From assembly GCA_025363475.1 (NCBI GenBank), contig JANYDS010000078.1, positions 1 through 64,000 of the forward strand: a stretch of 64,000 nucleotides of DNA, read 5' to 3'. The translations under genes and the position numbers were made by a program. This document shows positions 53,901-62,533 of this stretch, in pieces. Numbering within the stretch: the first letter of the stretch is position 1; every line of letters starts with the position of its first letter. The notes under the pieces were generated by a model. That model had not been told where the DNA came from, ran no database searches, and saw only the letters and a list, made by a program, of their open reading frames with translations. This DNA comes from Terriglobia bacterium. GTDB taxonomy: Bacteria > Acidobacteriota > Terriglobia > Bryobacterales > Bryobacteraceae.

Positions 53901-54681
53901 AGGCTTTTCGCTGCAGGGAAGCTATGTTTGGAGCAAGGCACTCGGGGAAGACGACGGCCAGAGCAGTACCTACGTTGGTACTTACCGTTCGCTGCGTAAT
54001 CCCAGCCTCGATAAGACTCTGCTGAGTTTCGACCGGCGTCATGTGATCAAGATCAACAGCATCTACGAACTTCCGTTCGGCAAGGGCAAGATGATCGGCA
54101 GAAATTCCAACGGTTTCATAGACCGTATCATTGGTGGCTGGCAGTTGGGAGTAATTTACAACAGGGCGACCGGTGCGCCATTTACTGTTGTAGGTCAGAA
54201 TACCTTCAACAATACGACCATCTCAGCTGGTTTTACTCCCAACCTCGTGGGCGAACTGCCCACAGCTGAGCTTACGAAACTTCCCGGCTATGTCACGTTG
54301 TTCCCGACGCTCACACAGGTAGCCGATCCTAATCGCCCCTCGCTGACAGCCCTCGCCGGTTCTCCCTTGCTTTCGCTTGCAAATTCCAAGGGCGACCTGG
54401 TGTTCGTCAACGCAACACCCGGTAACATTGGCACTCTGCCGCTGGGGGCCTTCACTGCGCCCGGCGTTCATCAGGTCGATCTCAACATCAAGAAACGCAT
54501 CAGATTTTCAGAGCGCTTTAACTTCGAACTCGGTGCCACTGCAACCAACGCGACGAACCACCCGGTTTTCGACGCACCCAATGCAGCCAACCGCAACATC
54601 AACAGCACAAGTTTTGGCCGCTCTACTACTACGTCCAACAGCCCCCGCATCCTTGTGCTGCAGGGTCGGTTGAACTTCTAA
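50908..54681 (+). CDS. Oar-like TonB-dependent outer-membrane receptor
   Basis: The 1257-aa protein starts at the ATG at 50908, 9 nt after AGGGGGAG; a TTG at 50899 would leave no room. The signal peptide ends near AFGQ. Residues about 25-110 form a carboxypeptidase-regulatory-like domain (SGTITDPSGAQISGAKVSAL, then GKYTFTAEHPGFRKAVIS). The plug follows (GDVVTGKQLQDLPLTGRSAY, AQNNLLTGSFYNYSNVAS). The long barrel ends RILVLQGRLNF with terminal Phe. No TonB box is obvious. These receptors are highly expanded in Acidobacteria and import glycans or oligopeptides. A PQQ dehydrogenase follows after a terminator. Confidence 0.92.
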   Translation: MGKLGQAAMICALFGASMAFGQNASVSGTITDPSGAQISGAKVSALNTDTGATAPGKSNDSGVYVFPGLQPGKYTFTAEHPGFRKAVISDVVLDIGSQLTVNMGLQLGQASETVEVSATTTPLNASSATVGDVVTGKQLQDLPLTGRSAYNLINTQPGVVFNSGAPNFYLNGNQGNSINYTMDGIGAQNNLLTGSFYNYSNVASVDRVEEVRVVTSPADAEYGRGAGQIQMVTRGGGNTFRGSIYEEHRNTALNANDFFNNSRGVSRAVLILNTYGIRFGGPLKKNKTFFNGIYEPSKSRAKNTFTATSYTALARQGIFRFQPGIQNGNAGAANPSVDFNGNPLNPSTLQSVNVFGLDPNRLVADPTGAVTKNLGLTALPNDFRTVGDGLNTAGYTWNRPVPIDFGLYEGRIDHIINDKHRLALTLNHQAYASINVAAPPPFPNAPWQINPTETTQYSVTLNSVLRPNLINEFKFGVYRPRTTVLTPFNEGEVGPVSHVGILNVKNAVPYVLNFAGGVTSPISGNQSDYINPNYQFGDNTTYIRGKHTFKGGFEVRMISDSGYDANNVVPIVTLGANGALPVSGFSAATFGPNLASAQNLLLDLSGSVATAVQTNYSPGGPNPRFLPGETRFREWHQNEVSFFVKDDFKLRPNITLNLGMRYELYLVPYEGQGKMITPVGGAGAAFGVSGTDSSALFRPGVFTGSTTIIENIGPGTAHPDRSIYNLDKNNIGPAVGFAWSLQGSDRFKWLTGSKDQMAIRAGYGIGYQRLPIYLIHNDSGFLPGFAEQVTSTVATNLSNLSLPVPPTGLPLSTVPTVGPGSHTQSLYTFDPNIRTPYIQNFSFSISRQIAGNTSLNISYVGSKGSKLPRSMDQNEVNVFNNGLLDAFKVIQAGGSSALVDQLFAGFTGAGAPSGSNYVRSTASAARTFFINNNPGGFANYINTTNFGTGLVGGLLANAKLPSNLVVVNPQFSQSYLTGNWGNSTYHSLQVSATRRFGKGFSLQGSYVWSKALGEDDGQSSTYVGTYRSLRNPSLDKTLLSFDRRHVIKINSIYELPFGKGKMIGRNSNGFIDRIIGGWQLGVIYNRATGAPFTVVGQNTFNNTTISAGFTPNLVGELPTAELTKLPGYVTLFPTLTQVADPNRPSLTALAGSPLLSLANSKGDLVFVNATPGNIGTLPLGAFTAPGVHQVDLNIKKRIRFSERFNFELGATATNATNHPVFDAPNAANRNINSTSFGRSTTTSNSPRILVLQGRLNF

Positions 54682-54703
54682 CGAGCAACTTTCAGCAATT
54701 CAC

Positions 54704-54741
54704 AACGGCGGGCGAAGATCACTCTTCGCCCGCCGTTTTTT
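54704..54741 (+). terminator. Rho-independent terminator after the TonB receptor
   Basis: AACGGCGGGCGAAGA (54704-54718) pairs perfectly with TCTTCGCCCGCCGTT (54723-54737) across TCAC, followed by TTTT. The 15-bp stem is near-ideal. Confidence 0.9.
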
Positions 54742-54835
54742 ATGAATTCAAGTGGATGAACCCTCCGGCCATGTGCGTTCTCACAGCTGTGCGGAATTTC
54801 GCGGACGTCAACTGTGATAACTTCACTTACTGACG

Positions 54836-56869
54836 ATGCGAACCCTCCTCTTTCTCCTCACCCTTCTCGTTATCGGGGCCGCAACACCCCTCCTCGCCCA
54901 AACCGGAGCCAAAAACGGCGAATGGCCCACCTATGGCGGAGACCTCGGCAGCACACGCTATTCCGCGCTCGACCAGATCAACTCCACCAACTTCAACAAG
55001 CTCGAAGTGGCCTGGCGTTTCAAGACCGATTTCCTCGGCCCGCGCAAGGAATACCAGCTCGAAGCCACACCGCTCATGGTGAAGGGCGTCCTCTACACAA
55101 CAGCAGGCACGCGCCGCGACGTCATAGCCCTCGATGCCGCCACCGGTGAACTCATCTGGACCCACAGCGAACCCGAAGGCCCGCGCGGTGAAGCAGCCCC
55201 GCGCCAGCTCTCCGGCCACGGCGTCTCTTACTGGACCGACGGCCGTGAAGAGCGCATCCTCTACGTCACCCCCGGTTACCGACTCATCGCGCTCGACGCG
55301 AAAACCGGGCAGCTCGTCCCCGGCTTCGGCAAAAACGGCGCCGTGGATCTGAAGCAGGATGACGACCAGCAGATTGACCTCATCACCGGCGAAGTCGGCC
55401 TCCACTCGACGCCCGTCGTTGCGAAGAACGTCGTCATCGTGGGCGCGGCGCACCGCTCCGGCGGCGTCCCCCGCAGCCGCAACAACGTCAAAGGTTTCAT
55501 CCGCGGCTTCGATGTCAAAACCGGCAAACGCCTGTGGATTTTTCACACCATCCCGCAGTCCGGTGAGTTCGGTTATGACACCTGGGAGAAGGATTCCGCT
55601 TCCTACACCGGCAACGCCGGCGTATGGGGTCAGATTTCAGTGGATGAAGAACTCGGTACTGTCTACCTGCCCGTTGAACTTCCCACCGGTGATTATTACG
55701 GTGGCCATCGCCCCGGCAACGGCCTGTTTGGCGAGAGCATTGTGGCGATAGACCTGGCCACAGGCAAACGCAAATGGCATTACCAGCTGGTACACCACGG
55801 CCTCTGGGATATGGACATTCCCTGCGCGCCGATTCTGGTCAATCTGGTAGTGAACGGCCGCGTAATTAAAGCCGTTGCCCAGCCCACCAAACAGGCCTTC
55901 CTTTACGTGTTTGACCGGGTTACAGGCGAGCCGGTCTGGCCCATCAATGAACAGCCGGTGGCAAAGGGCGATGTCCCCGGCGAATGGTATTCCGCGACTC
56001 AGCCCGTAGTGACGAAACCGCCCGCCTATGACCGCCAGGGTGTGTCGGAGAAAGATCTGATCGATTTCACCCCCGCGCTCCACGAACAGGCGCTGAAGAT
56101 CGCCGCCACCTATAAGCTCGGCCCCATGTTCACGCCGCCTACTGTCAGCAAACGCGAAGGACCGCTGGGAACTATGGTGCTGCCCTCCGCAACCGGCGGC
56201 TCCAACTGGCCCGGCGGATCTTACGACCCTGAGACGCACACCGTCTACGTTTTTTCCCAGACCAATATTTCGCCCCTCGGTCTGGTGCCGCCGCCGGACG
56301 GCATGTCTGACATGAATTACATTCAGGGCAACGCGCTTTCAGGTGCCCGGCGCACAGGCGGCTCGGGCGCGTCAGACCGCGTGGCGTCAGCTTCCTCACC
56401 TGCGGGTCCCGCACAAGCGGCCCAGGAAGGGGGAGGGGGGCTCACGGTTTCGGGTCTCCCCCTGGTGAAGCCGCCCTATGGGCGCATCAGCGCGATCAAT
56501 CTCACCAGCGGCACCATCACCTGGCAGGTGGCACACGGCGATACGCCCGATAACATCCGCAATAGTCCGGCGCTCAAAGGCATCGACGTTCCGCGCACCG
56601 GCCGCGCAGGCGTCATCGGCGTGCTCACCACCAAATCGCTCGTCATCGCGGGTGAGGCTGGCTATGCGACGAATGAAAACGGCATTCGCGGGGCCAAGCT
56701 GCGGGCCTATGACAAAGCTTCCGGCCATGACGCCGGTGCGGTCTACCTGCCGGCACCGCAAAGCGGTTCGCCCATGACATACATGCTGAATGGCAAGCAA
56801 TACATCGTGGTAGCCATCAGCGGCGGCAACTACTCCGGCGAGTTCGTTGCCTTCAAACTGCCGGAGTAG
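54836..56869 (+). CDS. PQQ-dependent alcohol/glucose dehydrogenase
   Basis: The 677-aa protein has a signal peptide (FLLTLLVIGAATPLLAQ). It contains eight-bladed propeller W-motif repeats: EWPTYGGDLGSTRYSAL, VIALDAATGELIWTHS, LIALDAKTGQLVPGFG, FDVKTGKRLWIFHT, VAIDLATGKRKWHYQ and ISAINLTSGTITWQV. HHGLWDMDIPCAPIL and GGSNWPGGSYDPETH are typical of soluble quinoprotein dehydrogenases. PQQ and a metal ion sit in the propeller core. A low-complexity serine/alanine/glycine insert occurs at about 505-545. The enzyme oxidises sugars or alcohols in the periplasm and passes electrons to a cytochrome. No pqq synthesis genes are in the window. Confidence 0.93.
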   Translation: MRTLLFLLTLLVIGAATPLLAQTGAKNGEWPTYGGDLGSTRYSALDQINSTNFNKLEVAWRFKTDFLGPRKEYQLEATPLMVKGVLYTTAGTRRDVIALDAATGELIWTHSEPEGPRGEAAPRQLSGHGVSYWTDGREERILYVTPGYRLIALDAKTGQLVPGFGKNGAVDLKQDDDQQIDLITGEVGLHSTPVVAKNVVIVGAAHRSGGVPRSRNNVKGFIRGFDVKTGKRLWIFHTIPQSGEFGYDTWEKDSASYTGNAGVWGQISVDEELGTVYLPVELPTGDYYGGHRPGNGLFGESIVAIDLATGKRKWHYQLVHHGLWDMDIPCAPILVNLVVNGRVIKAVAQPTKQAFLYVFDRVTGEPVWPINEQPVAKGDVPGEWYSATQPVVTKPPAYDRQGVSEKDLIDFTPALHEQALKIAATYKLGPMFTPPTVSKREGPLGTMVLPSATGGSNWPGGSYDPETHTVYVFSQTNISPLGLVPPPDGMSDMNYIQGNALSGARRTGGSGASDRVASASSPAGPAQAAQEGGGGLTVSGLPLVKPPYGRISAINLTSGTITWQVAHGDTPDNIRNSPALKGIDVPRTGRAGVIGVLTTKSLVIAGEAGYATNENGIRGAKLRAYDKASGHDAGAVYLPAPQSGSPMTYMLNGKQYIVVAISGGNYSGEFVAFKLPE

Positions 56870-56899
56870 ACGCAACCCTTCGCTATCCTCAAAGTATCG

Positions 56900-58114
56900 G
56901 TGTTGAAGAAAATACTACTGACCCTGGCGCTCGTCGCCGTCCTCGGTGCCGGTGCGTGGTTCTACGGTAAGGGGACCGACGCGCCAGCGGTCCCGTTTGC
57001 CAAAACCACGCGCCAAACCATCTCAAACGTCCTTTCGACGAATGGCAAGGTTGAGCCGGTGGAATTTATGGATGTCCGCGTGGAAGTGCGCGGACTGGTT
57101 TCGAGACTCCTCGTTCAGAGTGGCGACGCGGTGAAAGCGGGCCAGGGCCTGATCGAACTGAGCGACCCGGGCCTGCAACAGGAAACTGAGGCCGCGAGTG
57201 CGCGTGAAGCGCAGACCCGCGCCGAGCTTTCTACCCTCGAAGCCGGTGGTCGCAGTGTCGATACGGCTGAAATAGAAGGCAGCGTCAGCCGTCTCAAACA
57301 AGATCGGGAAGTAGCACAGAGGAATCTGGAAACCCTGCAGCGGCTACAGCAGAAACAGGCCGCCACAGCCTATGAGACAGAACAGGCGCGTCAGGCCGTT
57401 CAGAGTCTCGACGTCCAGCTTCAGGCGCTCGAACGCCGCCGGGCATCCCTGGTCAACCGGGGCGATCTGGGGGCTGCGCAGGCGCGTGTCCGTGAGGCCC
57501 AGGCTAATCTCGAACTCTTGAAACAGCGCGCTGGTCACGGCGTCGTGAGGGCTCCCCGCGCTGGTTCCATTTATGATCTGCCCGCCCGCGCGGGTTCCTA
57601 CCTCAACCCCGGCGATCTGGTCGCCAGCATCGGCAAACTCAATCCGGTTCGTGTCCGGGTCTATGTGGATGAGCCGGAACTGGGGCGTGTCACAGTTGGC
57701 GAAAACGTCCGCATTACCTGGGACGCTCTGCCCGCGCGCGAATGGACCGGCACCGTCGAAAAACGTCCCGTGGCAGTAACTGCACTGGGGTCACGTCAGG
57801 TAGGCGAAGTGCTCTGCACCATCGACAATCCGAATCGCGAACTTCTGCCGGGAACAAATGTGAATGCCTTCATCCTTACGCAGGTTGTGAAAGGTGCTCT
57901 GACCATACCAAAAGCAGCGGTGCGCCGCGACAATGGCATCGGTGTTTTCGCGCTGCAGAAAGACGGCACCGTCAAATGGCAAACCGTGACTACAGGTGCC
58001 TCAGATGTCCTCCGCGTGGAAATATTAACCGGCCTCAATGACGGCGATCAGGTGGCCGAGCGTTCAGAAATCACGCTCAAAAACGGCATGAAAGTTATGC
58101 CTGCGACAAACTGA
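56900..58114 (+). CDS. HlyD/RND-type periplasmic adaptor subunit
   Basis: The 404-aa protein starts with GTG at 56900 and an N-terminal membrane anchor (LLTLALVAVLGAGAWFYG). It has the membrane-fusion-protein order: barrel-sandwich half (TRQTISNVLSTNGKVEPVEF), a long coiled coil (about 95-205, SRLKQDREVAQRNLETLQRLQ), second lipoyl half (GVVRAPRAGSIYDLPARAGS), and a beta-barrel/membrane-proximal end (VTTGASDVLRVEILTGLNDGD). Such adaptors link an ABC or RND transporter to an outer-membrane channel. Neither partner is next to it. It is 30 bp downstream of the PQQ dehydrogenase gene. Confidence 0.92.
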   Translation: MLKKILLTLALVAVLGAGAWFYGKGTDAPAVPFAKTTRQTISNVLSTNGKVEPVEFMDVRVEVRGLVSRLLVQSGDAVKAGQGLIELSDPGLQQETEAASAREAQTRAELSTLEAGGRSVDTAEIEGSVSRLKQDREVAQRNLETLQRLQQKQAATAYETEQARQAVQSLDVQLQALERRRASLVNRGDLGAAQARVREAQANLELLKQRAGHGVVRAPRAGSIYDLPARAGSYLNPGDLVASIGKLNPVRVRVYVDEPELGRVTVGENVRITWDALPAREWTGTVEKRPVAVTALGSRQVGEVLCTIDNPNRELLPGTNVNAFILTQVVKGALTIPKAAVRRDNGIGVFALQKDGTVKWQTVTTGASDVLRVEILTGLNDGDQVAERSEITLKNGMKVMPATN

Positions 58115-58198
58115 GCCGCGGGTGACGCAGCAGGCAGGCCAAGCCTTTTTTTACCAGCCTGCTAAAGTTTCGCGCTTCGACGGCCGATATGTCAGACA

Positions 58199-60283
58199 AT
58201 GGCGGGGAACCTCATCGGCGGGGCAGACGAATCAGTCACCGATACTCTGCGCCGAAGTGAGGCACGGCTTCGGGAAGCTCAGAGCCTGGCGCACATCGGC
58301 AATTGGGAATTTGTCATCGATACAGGCGAAATTTACTGGTCTGATGAAGTCTTCCGCATCTACGGGCTTGACCCCGCCAGGGGCCGGCCGGACTATCGAA
58401 CCCACCGCGATCAGATACATCCGGATGATCATGCGGCGCTGAATGAGGTAGTCCGCCAGGCACAGGAAGACGGCAGGCAGTACGCCGTGGATATCAGGAT
58501 TATTCACGCGCAAACCGGGGAGCTCCGGTATGTCCGGCAGGTAGGACATGCGGAAAAAACCGCTGACGGCCGGGTAGTCCGGCTGGCGGGCTGCATGGTG
58601 GATATCACGGACCGCAAGCGGACGGAACTGGCGCTACGCGACAGCGAGGAGCGCTTCAGTGCATTCATGCGCCACGGGCCTCATCTGGCATCCATGCGAG
58701 ACGCAGAAGGTAATGTGATTTTCAATAACGAAGCCGTGATCCGGCTGGAGGCCGAAGCGCGGGAGCCCGGGAGTGCGGCTGCTGGCTGGCTGGAGCGCCG
58801 CCGCGCGGAATGGCAGGCTCTGGCAAAGAGTATCCTGAGCGCAAATCAAGTCTTTGAAACCGTTGAAAGCGTCCCCGGCGCCCATGGCACACGGCATTTC
58901 CACTGCATCCGTTTCCCTTACGCAAATACTCAGGGCGAGCGGTTTGTCGGCACCATTGGCGTTGACATCACAGCCGGCAGACGCATGGAAAGTGCTCTGC
59001 AGGAAAGTGAGGCCAGGTTCCGCAGTGCCTTTGGCCAGGCCGCCATCGGAATGATCCTGGCGGATGTGGAAGCAGGCCGTTACATTCAGGTCAATCAGGT
59101 ATTTTGTGAACTTACCGGCTATTCGGAAAGCGAGTTACTGCAACTTACTTTCCGCGACATCACGCACCCGGACGATTTGGACATCAGCGCAGATATACTG
59201 CGCAACGCCCTCGCGGGGCAGGCTGCCACATGGATGGAAAAGCGCTACGTGCGAAAAGGGGGAACGTGTGTCTGGGCACGGATCAGCCTGAGTCCGGTGC
59301 AGGATGCAAAAGGTAAAGTGCTGCACTTCATGGGGCTGATTGAAGACATTACGGAAATCCGTGAGACCCGTGAAAACGCGCGCAGCAATGAAGAACGCTG
59401 GCAACTGGCGCTGCAGGGAACGTCGGATGGAATCTGGGACTGGGATGCGATCACAGGTGACGTCTTCTATTCCCCGCGCTGGAAAGAAATGCTGGGATAC
59501 CGGTACGATGACCTGCCGAATCTGACGTCAACCTGGGATGGTCTGGTACATCCGGCAGACCTCGCCGCCGCAACAGCTGCATTGCAGTTGCATTTGGATC
59601 AGGTAGTGCCTCGTTACGAAGCGGAGTACCGCATTCGCTGTAAAGATGGCCGATATAAGTGGATTCAGGCTCGGGGGAAAGCCGTGTGGGATGCAGCGGG
59701 CAAGCCGCTGCGTCTGGTGGGTGTGCATACCGATATTTCGGATCGCAAGGCAGCTGAGGAGCGGCTTCAGTTCCAGGCGGAGCACGACCCCCTGACCAGT
59801 CTCGCCAACCGGCGACTCGGCTTTCAGAAACTGGATGAAGAGATCAGCCGCGCCCGTGCGAAGAGTGACCCGATGTTTGTCTGCGTTTGCGACCTGGACC
59901 ATTTCAAGAACATCAATGACACTTACGGGCACGCCTGTGGTGACGATGTCCTGATCTGCTTCGCCGGAATCCTGCGGGAGACGCTGCGGAAACATGATAT
60001 TTCTGTCCGGATGGGTGGCGACGAATTCGTCTTCATTTTGCCGAATATAACGATTGAAAATGCCATGATCTGTACCGCGCGGGTCAGGGAAAAACTTGCG
60101 ACCTTCGGTTTCGTTACTGAGGCAGGTGTAGTGTTCAGCGTGACTGCCACGTTCGGCATGGCGCGCCTGCTGCCGGGAATGGATGCCGGCGGAGTGCTGG
60201 AAGCTGCCGACAGGGCGCTGTATGAGGCCAAGCAGCTGGGCAGAAACCGTGTACATCAGTTGCGGGAACAGATGGTGGGCTAA
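58199..60283 (+). CDS. Multi-PAS diguanylate cyclase
   Basis: The enzyme makes cyclic-di-GMP from two GTP. The 694-aa soluble protein has four PAS/PAC modules: 18-140 (HIGNWEFVIDTGEIYWSDEVF), 145-265, 270-392 (YIQVNQVFCELTGYSESELLQ) and 395-520 (GIWDWDAITGDVFYSPRWKEM). A C-terminal GGDEF domain (about 525-690) follows, with HDPLTSLANRR and active GGDEF at 606-610. The inhibitory I-site RxxD is at 597-600 (RKHD), so product inhibition is likely. No EAL domain. C-di-GMP from such an enzyme could control the polysaccharide locus, but no PilZ domain was seen there. Confidence 0.95.
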   Translation: MAGNLIGGADESVTDTLRRSEARLREAQSLAHIGNWEFVIDTGEIYWSDEVFRIYGLDPARGRPDYRTHRDQIHPDDHAALNEVVRQAQEDGRQYAVDIRIIHAQTGELRYVRQVGHAEKTADGRVVRLAGCMVDITDRKRTELALRDSEERFSAFMRHGPHLASMRDAEGNVIFNNEAVIRLEAEAREPGSAAAGWLERRRAEWQALAKSILSANQVFETVESVPGAHGTRHFHCIRFPYANTQGERFVGTIGVDITAGRRMESALQESEARFRSAFGQAAIGMILADVEAGRYIQVNQVFCELTGYSESELLQLTFRDITHPDDLDISADILRNALAGQAATWMEKRYVRKGGTCVWARISLSPVQDAKGKVLHFMGLIEDITEIRETRENARSNEERWQLALQGTSDGIWDWDAITGDVFYSPRWKEMLGYRYDDLPNLTSTWDGLVHPADLAAATAALQLHLDQVVPRYEAEYRIRCKDGRYKWIQARGKAVWDAAGKPLRLVGVHTDISDRKAAEERLQFQAEHDPLTSLANRRLGFQKLDEEISRARAKSDPMFVCVCDLDHFKNINDTYGHACGDDVLICFAGILRETLRKHDISVRMGGDEFVFILPNITIENAMICTARVREKLATFGFVTEAGVVFSVTATFGMARLLPGMDAGGVLEAADRALYEAKQLGRNRVHQLREQMVG

Positions 60284-60819
60284 GTCCCGCCAAGCGCATC
60301 AATTTCGCGCAGCCATTCCGCTTTGCTGATGAGGCCGTTGTGAATCTGCACGATCCGGCCCTTGCGGTCTATCAGCAGACTGGTGGGAAGGGACACAATG
60401 CCTCCGTACAGCTGGTTCACTTTTTCGTCACCCAGTACGACCGGGTAGTTCATTTTCTGTTCAGCCATATAGGGAGTTACGACCTTCCAGCCGTCTTCGT
60501 CCATGGAAACGCCGAGAACTGTAAAACCATGCGCGCGCCGCTGTTCCTGAAAGTCAATAAACCAGGGTATTTCCGCCTTGCAGGGAACGCACCAGGTAGC
60601 CCAGAAATTGAGCAGCACTATCTGACCCCGATAGTCGCTCAAATGAATACGGGTCCCCTGTGCGTTTAGCAAAGTGAATTCGGGTGCCATGTTGCCGGGG
60701 CGGATGACCCGTGAATCAAGGATTGCCTGCGCCGCTGTATGAAGCAGTTTCGGCCACGCCCACCAGCCTATGGCCAGGAGGCCTCCGAGGGCGATCGCTG
60801 CCATGGCTCGTTTACGCAT
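60280..60819 (-). CDS. TlpA/ResA-like membrane-anchored thioredoxin
   Basis: From the ATG at 60819 the 179-aa protein has a membrane anchor (AAIALGGLLAIGWWAWP). A periplasmic thioredoxin fold follows, with APEFTLLNAQGTRIHLSDYRG and FWATWCVPCKAEIPWF; the redox cysteines are Cys77 and Cys80, and the cis-Pro loop is SLPTSLLIDRKG. Such proteins reduce apocytochrome c or other exported thiols, which fits the many haem proteins of this window. The frame is open upstream to 60984. The 5' end overlaps the hydrolase gene by 8 bp; the 3' end overlaps the cyclase gene by 4 bp. Confidence 0.9.
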   Translation of the reverse strand: MRKRAMAAIALGGLLAIGWWAWPKLLHTAAQAILDSRVIRPGNMAPEFTLLNAQGTRIHLSDYRGQIVLLNFWATWCVPCKAEIPWFIDFQEQRRAHGFTVLGVSMDEDGWKVVTPYMAEQKMNYPVVLGDEKVNQLYGGIVSLPTSLLIDRKGRIVQIHNGLISKAEWLREIDALGGT

Positions 60820-61711
60820 GGCGGCGTTGTATCCAGTCCAGAATGGCTGCGCTGACAAACGGCGTTTGTTCCCTCTGCGGAAAATGCCCCGCGCCCTGCA
60901 CCAGTATCCGTTGGTACGGTCCGGTAAACATGCCTTCCCTGCCCTCTGAAGTCGCGGGTGCATTGCAGGCATCATCTGCACCATGCAGTATTAGGACGGG
61001 GACTGAAATCTTTGGGGCCGGATTTAGGCGGCTTTCGAGCTCCGCGTACTGCGCTTCCCCAACTGCCCAGCCCCAGCGGTGGCGGTAAGAGTGCAGCGTG
61101 ACCGCGGCCCAATCGGGGTTGTCAAACGAATCAGCGGTGCTCATAAATTCATCTTCGCTGAAAACCCATCCCGGCGACCAGGTTGACCACAGGAAACGGG
61201 TGAACTCCCGGCGTGAACCGAGCACTGCCTGTTCGCCGCGCGGTGTGGCCACGAACCAGTGATACCAGTAATTGCGTGCCTGGGTGAGGGCTAGTTCCTG
61301 CGCGGGGTCATTGGTGCCCCAGCCAACCGAAATCGCTGTGCATGCCGCAATTCGTTCGGGCCAGAGCGCAGCTGCGATGTAGGCCGCGCGGGCTCCCCAG
61401 TCATGGCCCACCACGGCAAAACGGATCAGGCCCAGAGCATCAGCAAATTGAATCAGATCGGCAGCAAGTGCGCTCAACTGGCCGCTGCGAGGGGTCGCGG
61501 CATTGCGGAACCGGGTTTCACCGAACCCGCGCAGCCACGGACATAATACGCGGTAGCCTGCCGCGGCCAGCACGGGCGCGACATGACGCCATGTTGCGGC
61601 ATCATCGGGCCAGCCATGCAGCAGGACAATCGGAGTGCCTTCCGCCGGGCCATATTCCAGATAAGCGATGTCGAGAAACTTACTTCTTAGTTGCTTCGAT
61701 GCGGGTAACAA
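60812..61711 (-). CDS. Epoxide-hydrolase/dehalogenase-like alpha/beta hydrolase
   Basis: The 299-aa protein has HGWPDDAATW (oxyanion hole), the nucleophile Asp104 in VVGHDWGARAAY, a cap domain (WGTNDPAQELALTQARNYWYHWF), LILHGADDACNAP (acidic member) and VQGAGHFPQREQ (catalytic His). An aspartate nucleophile with a tryptophan after HD is the pattern of epoxide hydrolases and haloalkane dehalogenases. No signal peptide. The 5' end overlaps the cupin gene by 32 bp, so the true start could be a later codon. The substrate is unknown. Confidence 0.9.
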   Translation of the reverse strand: MLPASKQLRSKFLDIAYLEYGPAEGTPIVLLHGWPDDAATWRHVAPVLAAAGYRVLCPWLRGFGETRFRNAATPRSGQLSALAADLIQFADALGLIRFAVVGHDWGARAAYIAAALWPERIAACTAISVGWGTNDPAQELALTQARNYWYHWFVATPRGEQAVLGSRREFTRFLWSTWSPGWVFSEDEFMSTADSFDNPDWAAVTLHSYRHRWGWAVGEAQYAELESRLNPAPKISVPVLILHGADDACNAPATSEGREGMFTGPYQRILVQGAGHFPQREQTPFVSAAILDWIQRRHA

Positions 61712-62177
61712 GATAAGTAATCGTACCGTCCAGATGGCTGAAGCGGTGCGGCACCTTTGGCAGAATCACCACGGTGTCGCCGGGCCCCATCTTCTGTGAT
61801 TTGCCGTTGACGATGTCACCGCGAGTGCTCCTGCCTGCCGCCTGCAGGGTCAGGTCGGTGGGAGATGTTTTCTCCTGCCTGCCGCCTGATTCCAGCACGC
61901 CGGACCCTGTGAGAATGGTGTAAACCTCAGTGACAGTGTCATGGGACAGGCCGCGGTCTTCAACGCCCGGTTTCGGCGAGCGGCGCAGGATCACGACAGA
62001 AACTTTGTAGTCTCCTTCATTGACGGTCTTCAGAACTTTGTCGAACACTGTCGCATCCGGCTTCATTTCCTTCAGCGCGGCCTGAACTTCGGCAGTTGTG
62101 ACGAAAGTGCCGGGAGCGAAATCGGCAGCATGAACGGTAAGCGCGACGGTGAGGGAGAGAAGAATGATTTTGATCAT
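61680..62177 (-). CDS. Secreted cupin-domain protein
   Basis: Starting at the ATG at 62177, the 165-aa protein has a signal peptide (IKIILLSLTVALTVHAAD). Residues about 55-160 form a cupin barrel: VVILRRSPKPG, SHDTVTEVYTILTGSGVLESGG (metal motif 1, H...E), and GDTVVILPKVPHRFSHLDG (motif 2). The metal ligands H, E and H appear in place. The frame is open upstream to 62372 but without signal-peptide character. It overlaps the epoxide-hydrolase-like gene by 32 bp. Exported cupins include sugar-binding proteins and dioxygenases; which applies here is unknown. Confidence 0.83.
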   Translation of the reverse strand: MIKIILLSLTVALTVHAADFAPGTFVTTAEVQAALKEMKPDATVFDKVLKTVNEGDYKVSVVILRRSPKPGVEDRGLSHDTVTEVYTILTGSGVLESGGRQEKTSPTDLTLQAAGRSTRGDIVNGKSQKMGPGDTVVILPKVPHRFSHLDGTITYLVTRIEATKK

Positions 62178-62220
62178 TGAATCGCCATTCACTATATACC
62201 CGGCCTTACCCAAAGCGGGC

Positions 62221-62526
62221 TTACAGGTCAATGTCGCGGGGCTTCTTGCCAAATTGCGGATCGTCCGTCGCCTGTTTGAAGAGTTCGTCAAACTTGCGAT
62301 TGAGAACGTTCGACTGGTTTTTTTCCGCCGCGAACGATTTTTGAAACGCATCTTCACGGCGGCCGGGCGCACCTTTCAGCTTTTCCACTTCCGCCGCCAG
62401 GTCTTCAATCACCGGCTTCTTCACGGGTTCGGAATACGAAATCACTGCGCGCAACTGCGAATCCACCTTCAAGGCCGCTTTGCAGCAGGGACAGTCGACT
62501 TCAAATAGTTCACGCGCCATAGGCAC
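62221..62526 (-). CDS. Small zinc-ribbon protein with helical tail
   Basis: The 101-aa protein begins MARELFEVDCPCCKAALKVD (counting from the second Met), a CxC/CxxC cluster followed by a strand. The remainder is a charged helix-rich region (IEDLAAEVEKLKG, FQKSFAAEKNQSNVLNRKFDELFKQ). It resembles short zinc-ribbon proteins of unknown role found throughout Acidobacteria. It lies 7 bp downstream of the GNAT gene on the same strand. Alternative starts are 62526 and 62520. No function can be given. Confidence 0.65.
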   Translation of the reverse strand: MPMARELFEVDCPCCKAALKVDSQLRAVISYSEPVKKPVIEDLAAEVEKLKGAPGRREDAFQKSFAAEKNQSNVLNRKFDELFKQATDDPQFGKKPRDIDL

Positions 62527-62533
62527 AACTTTA

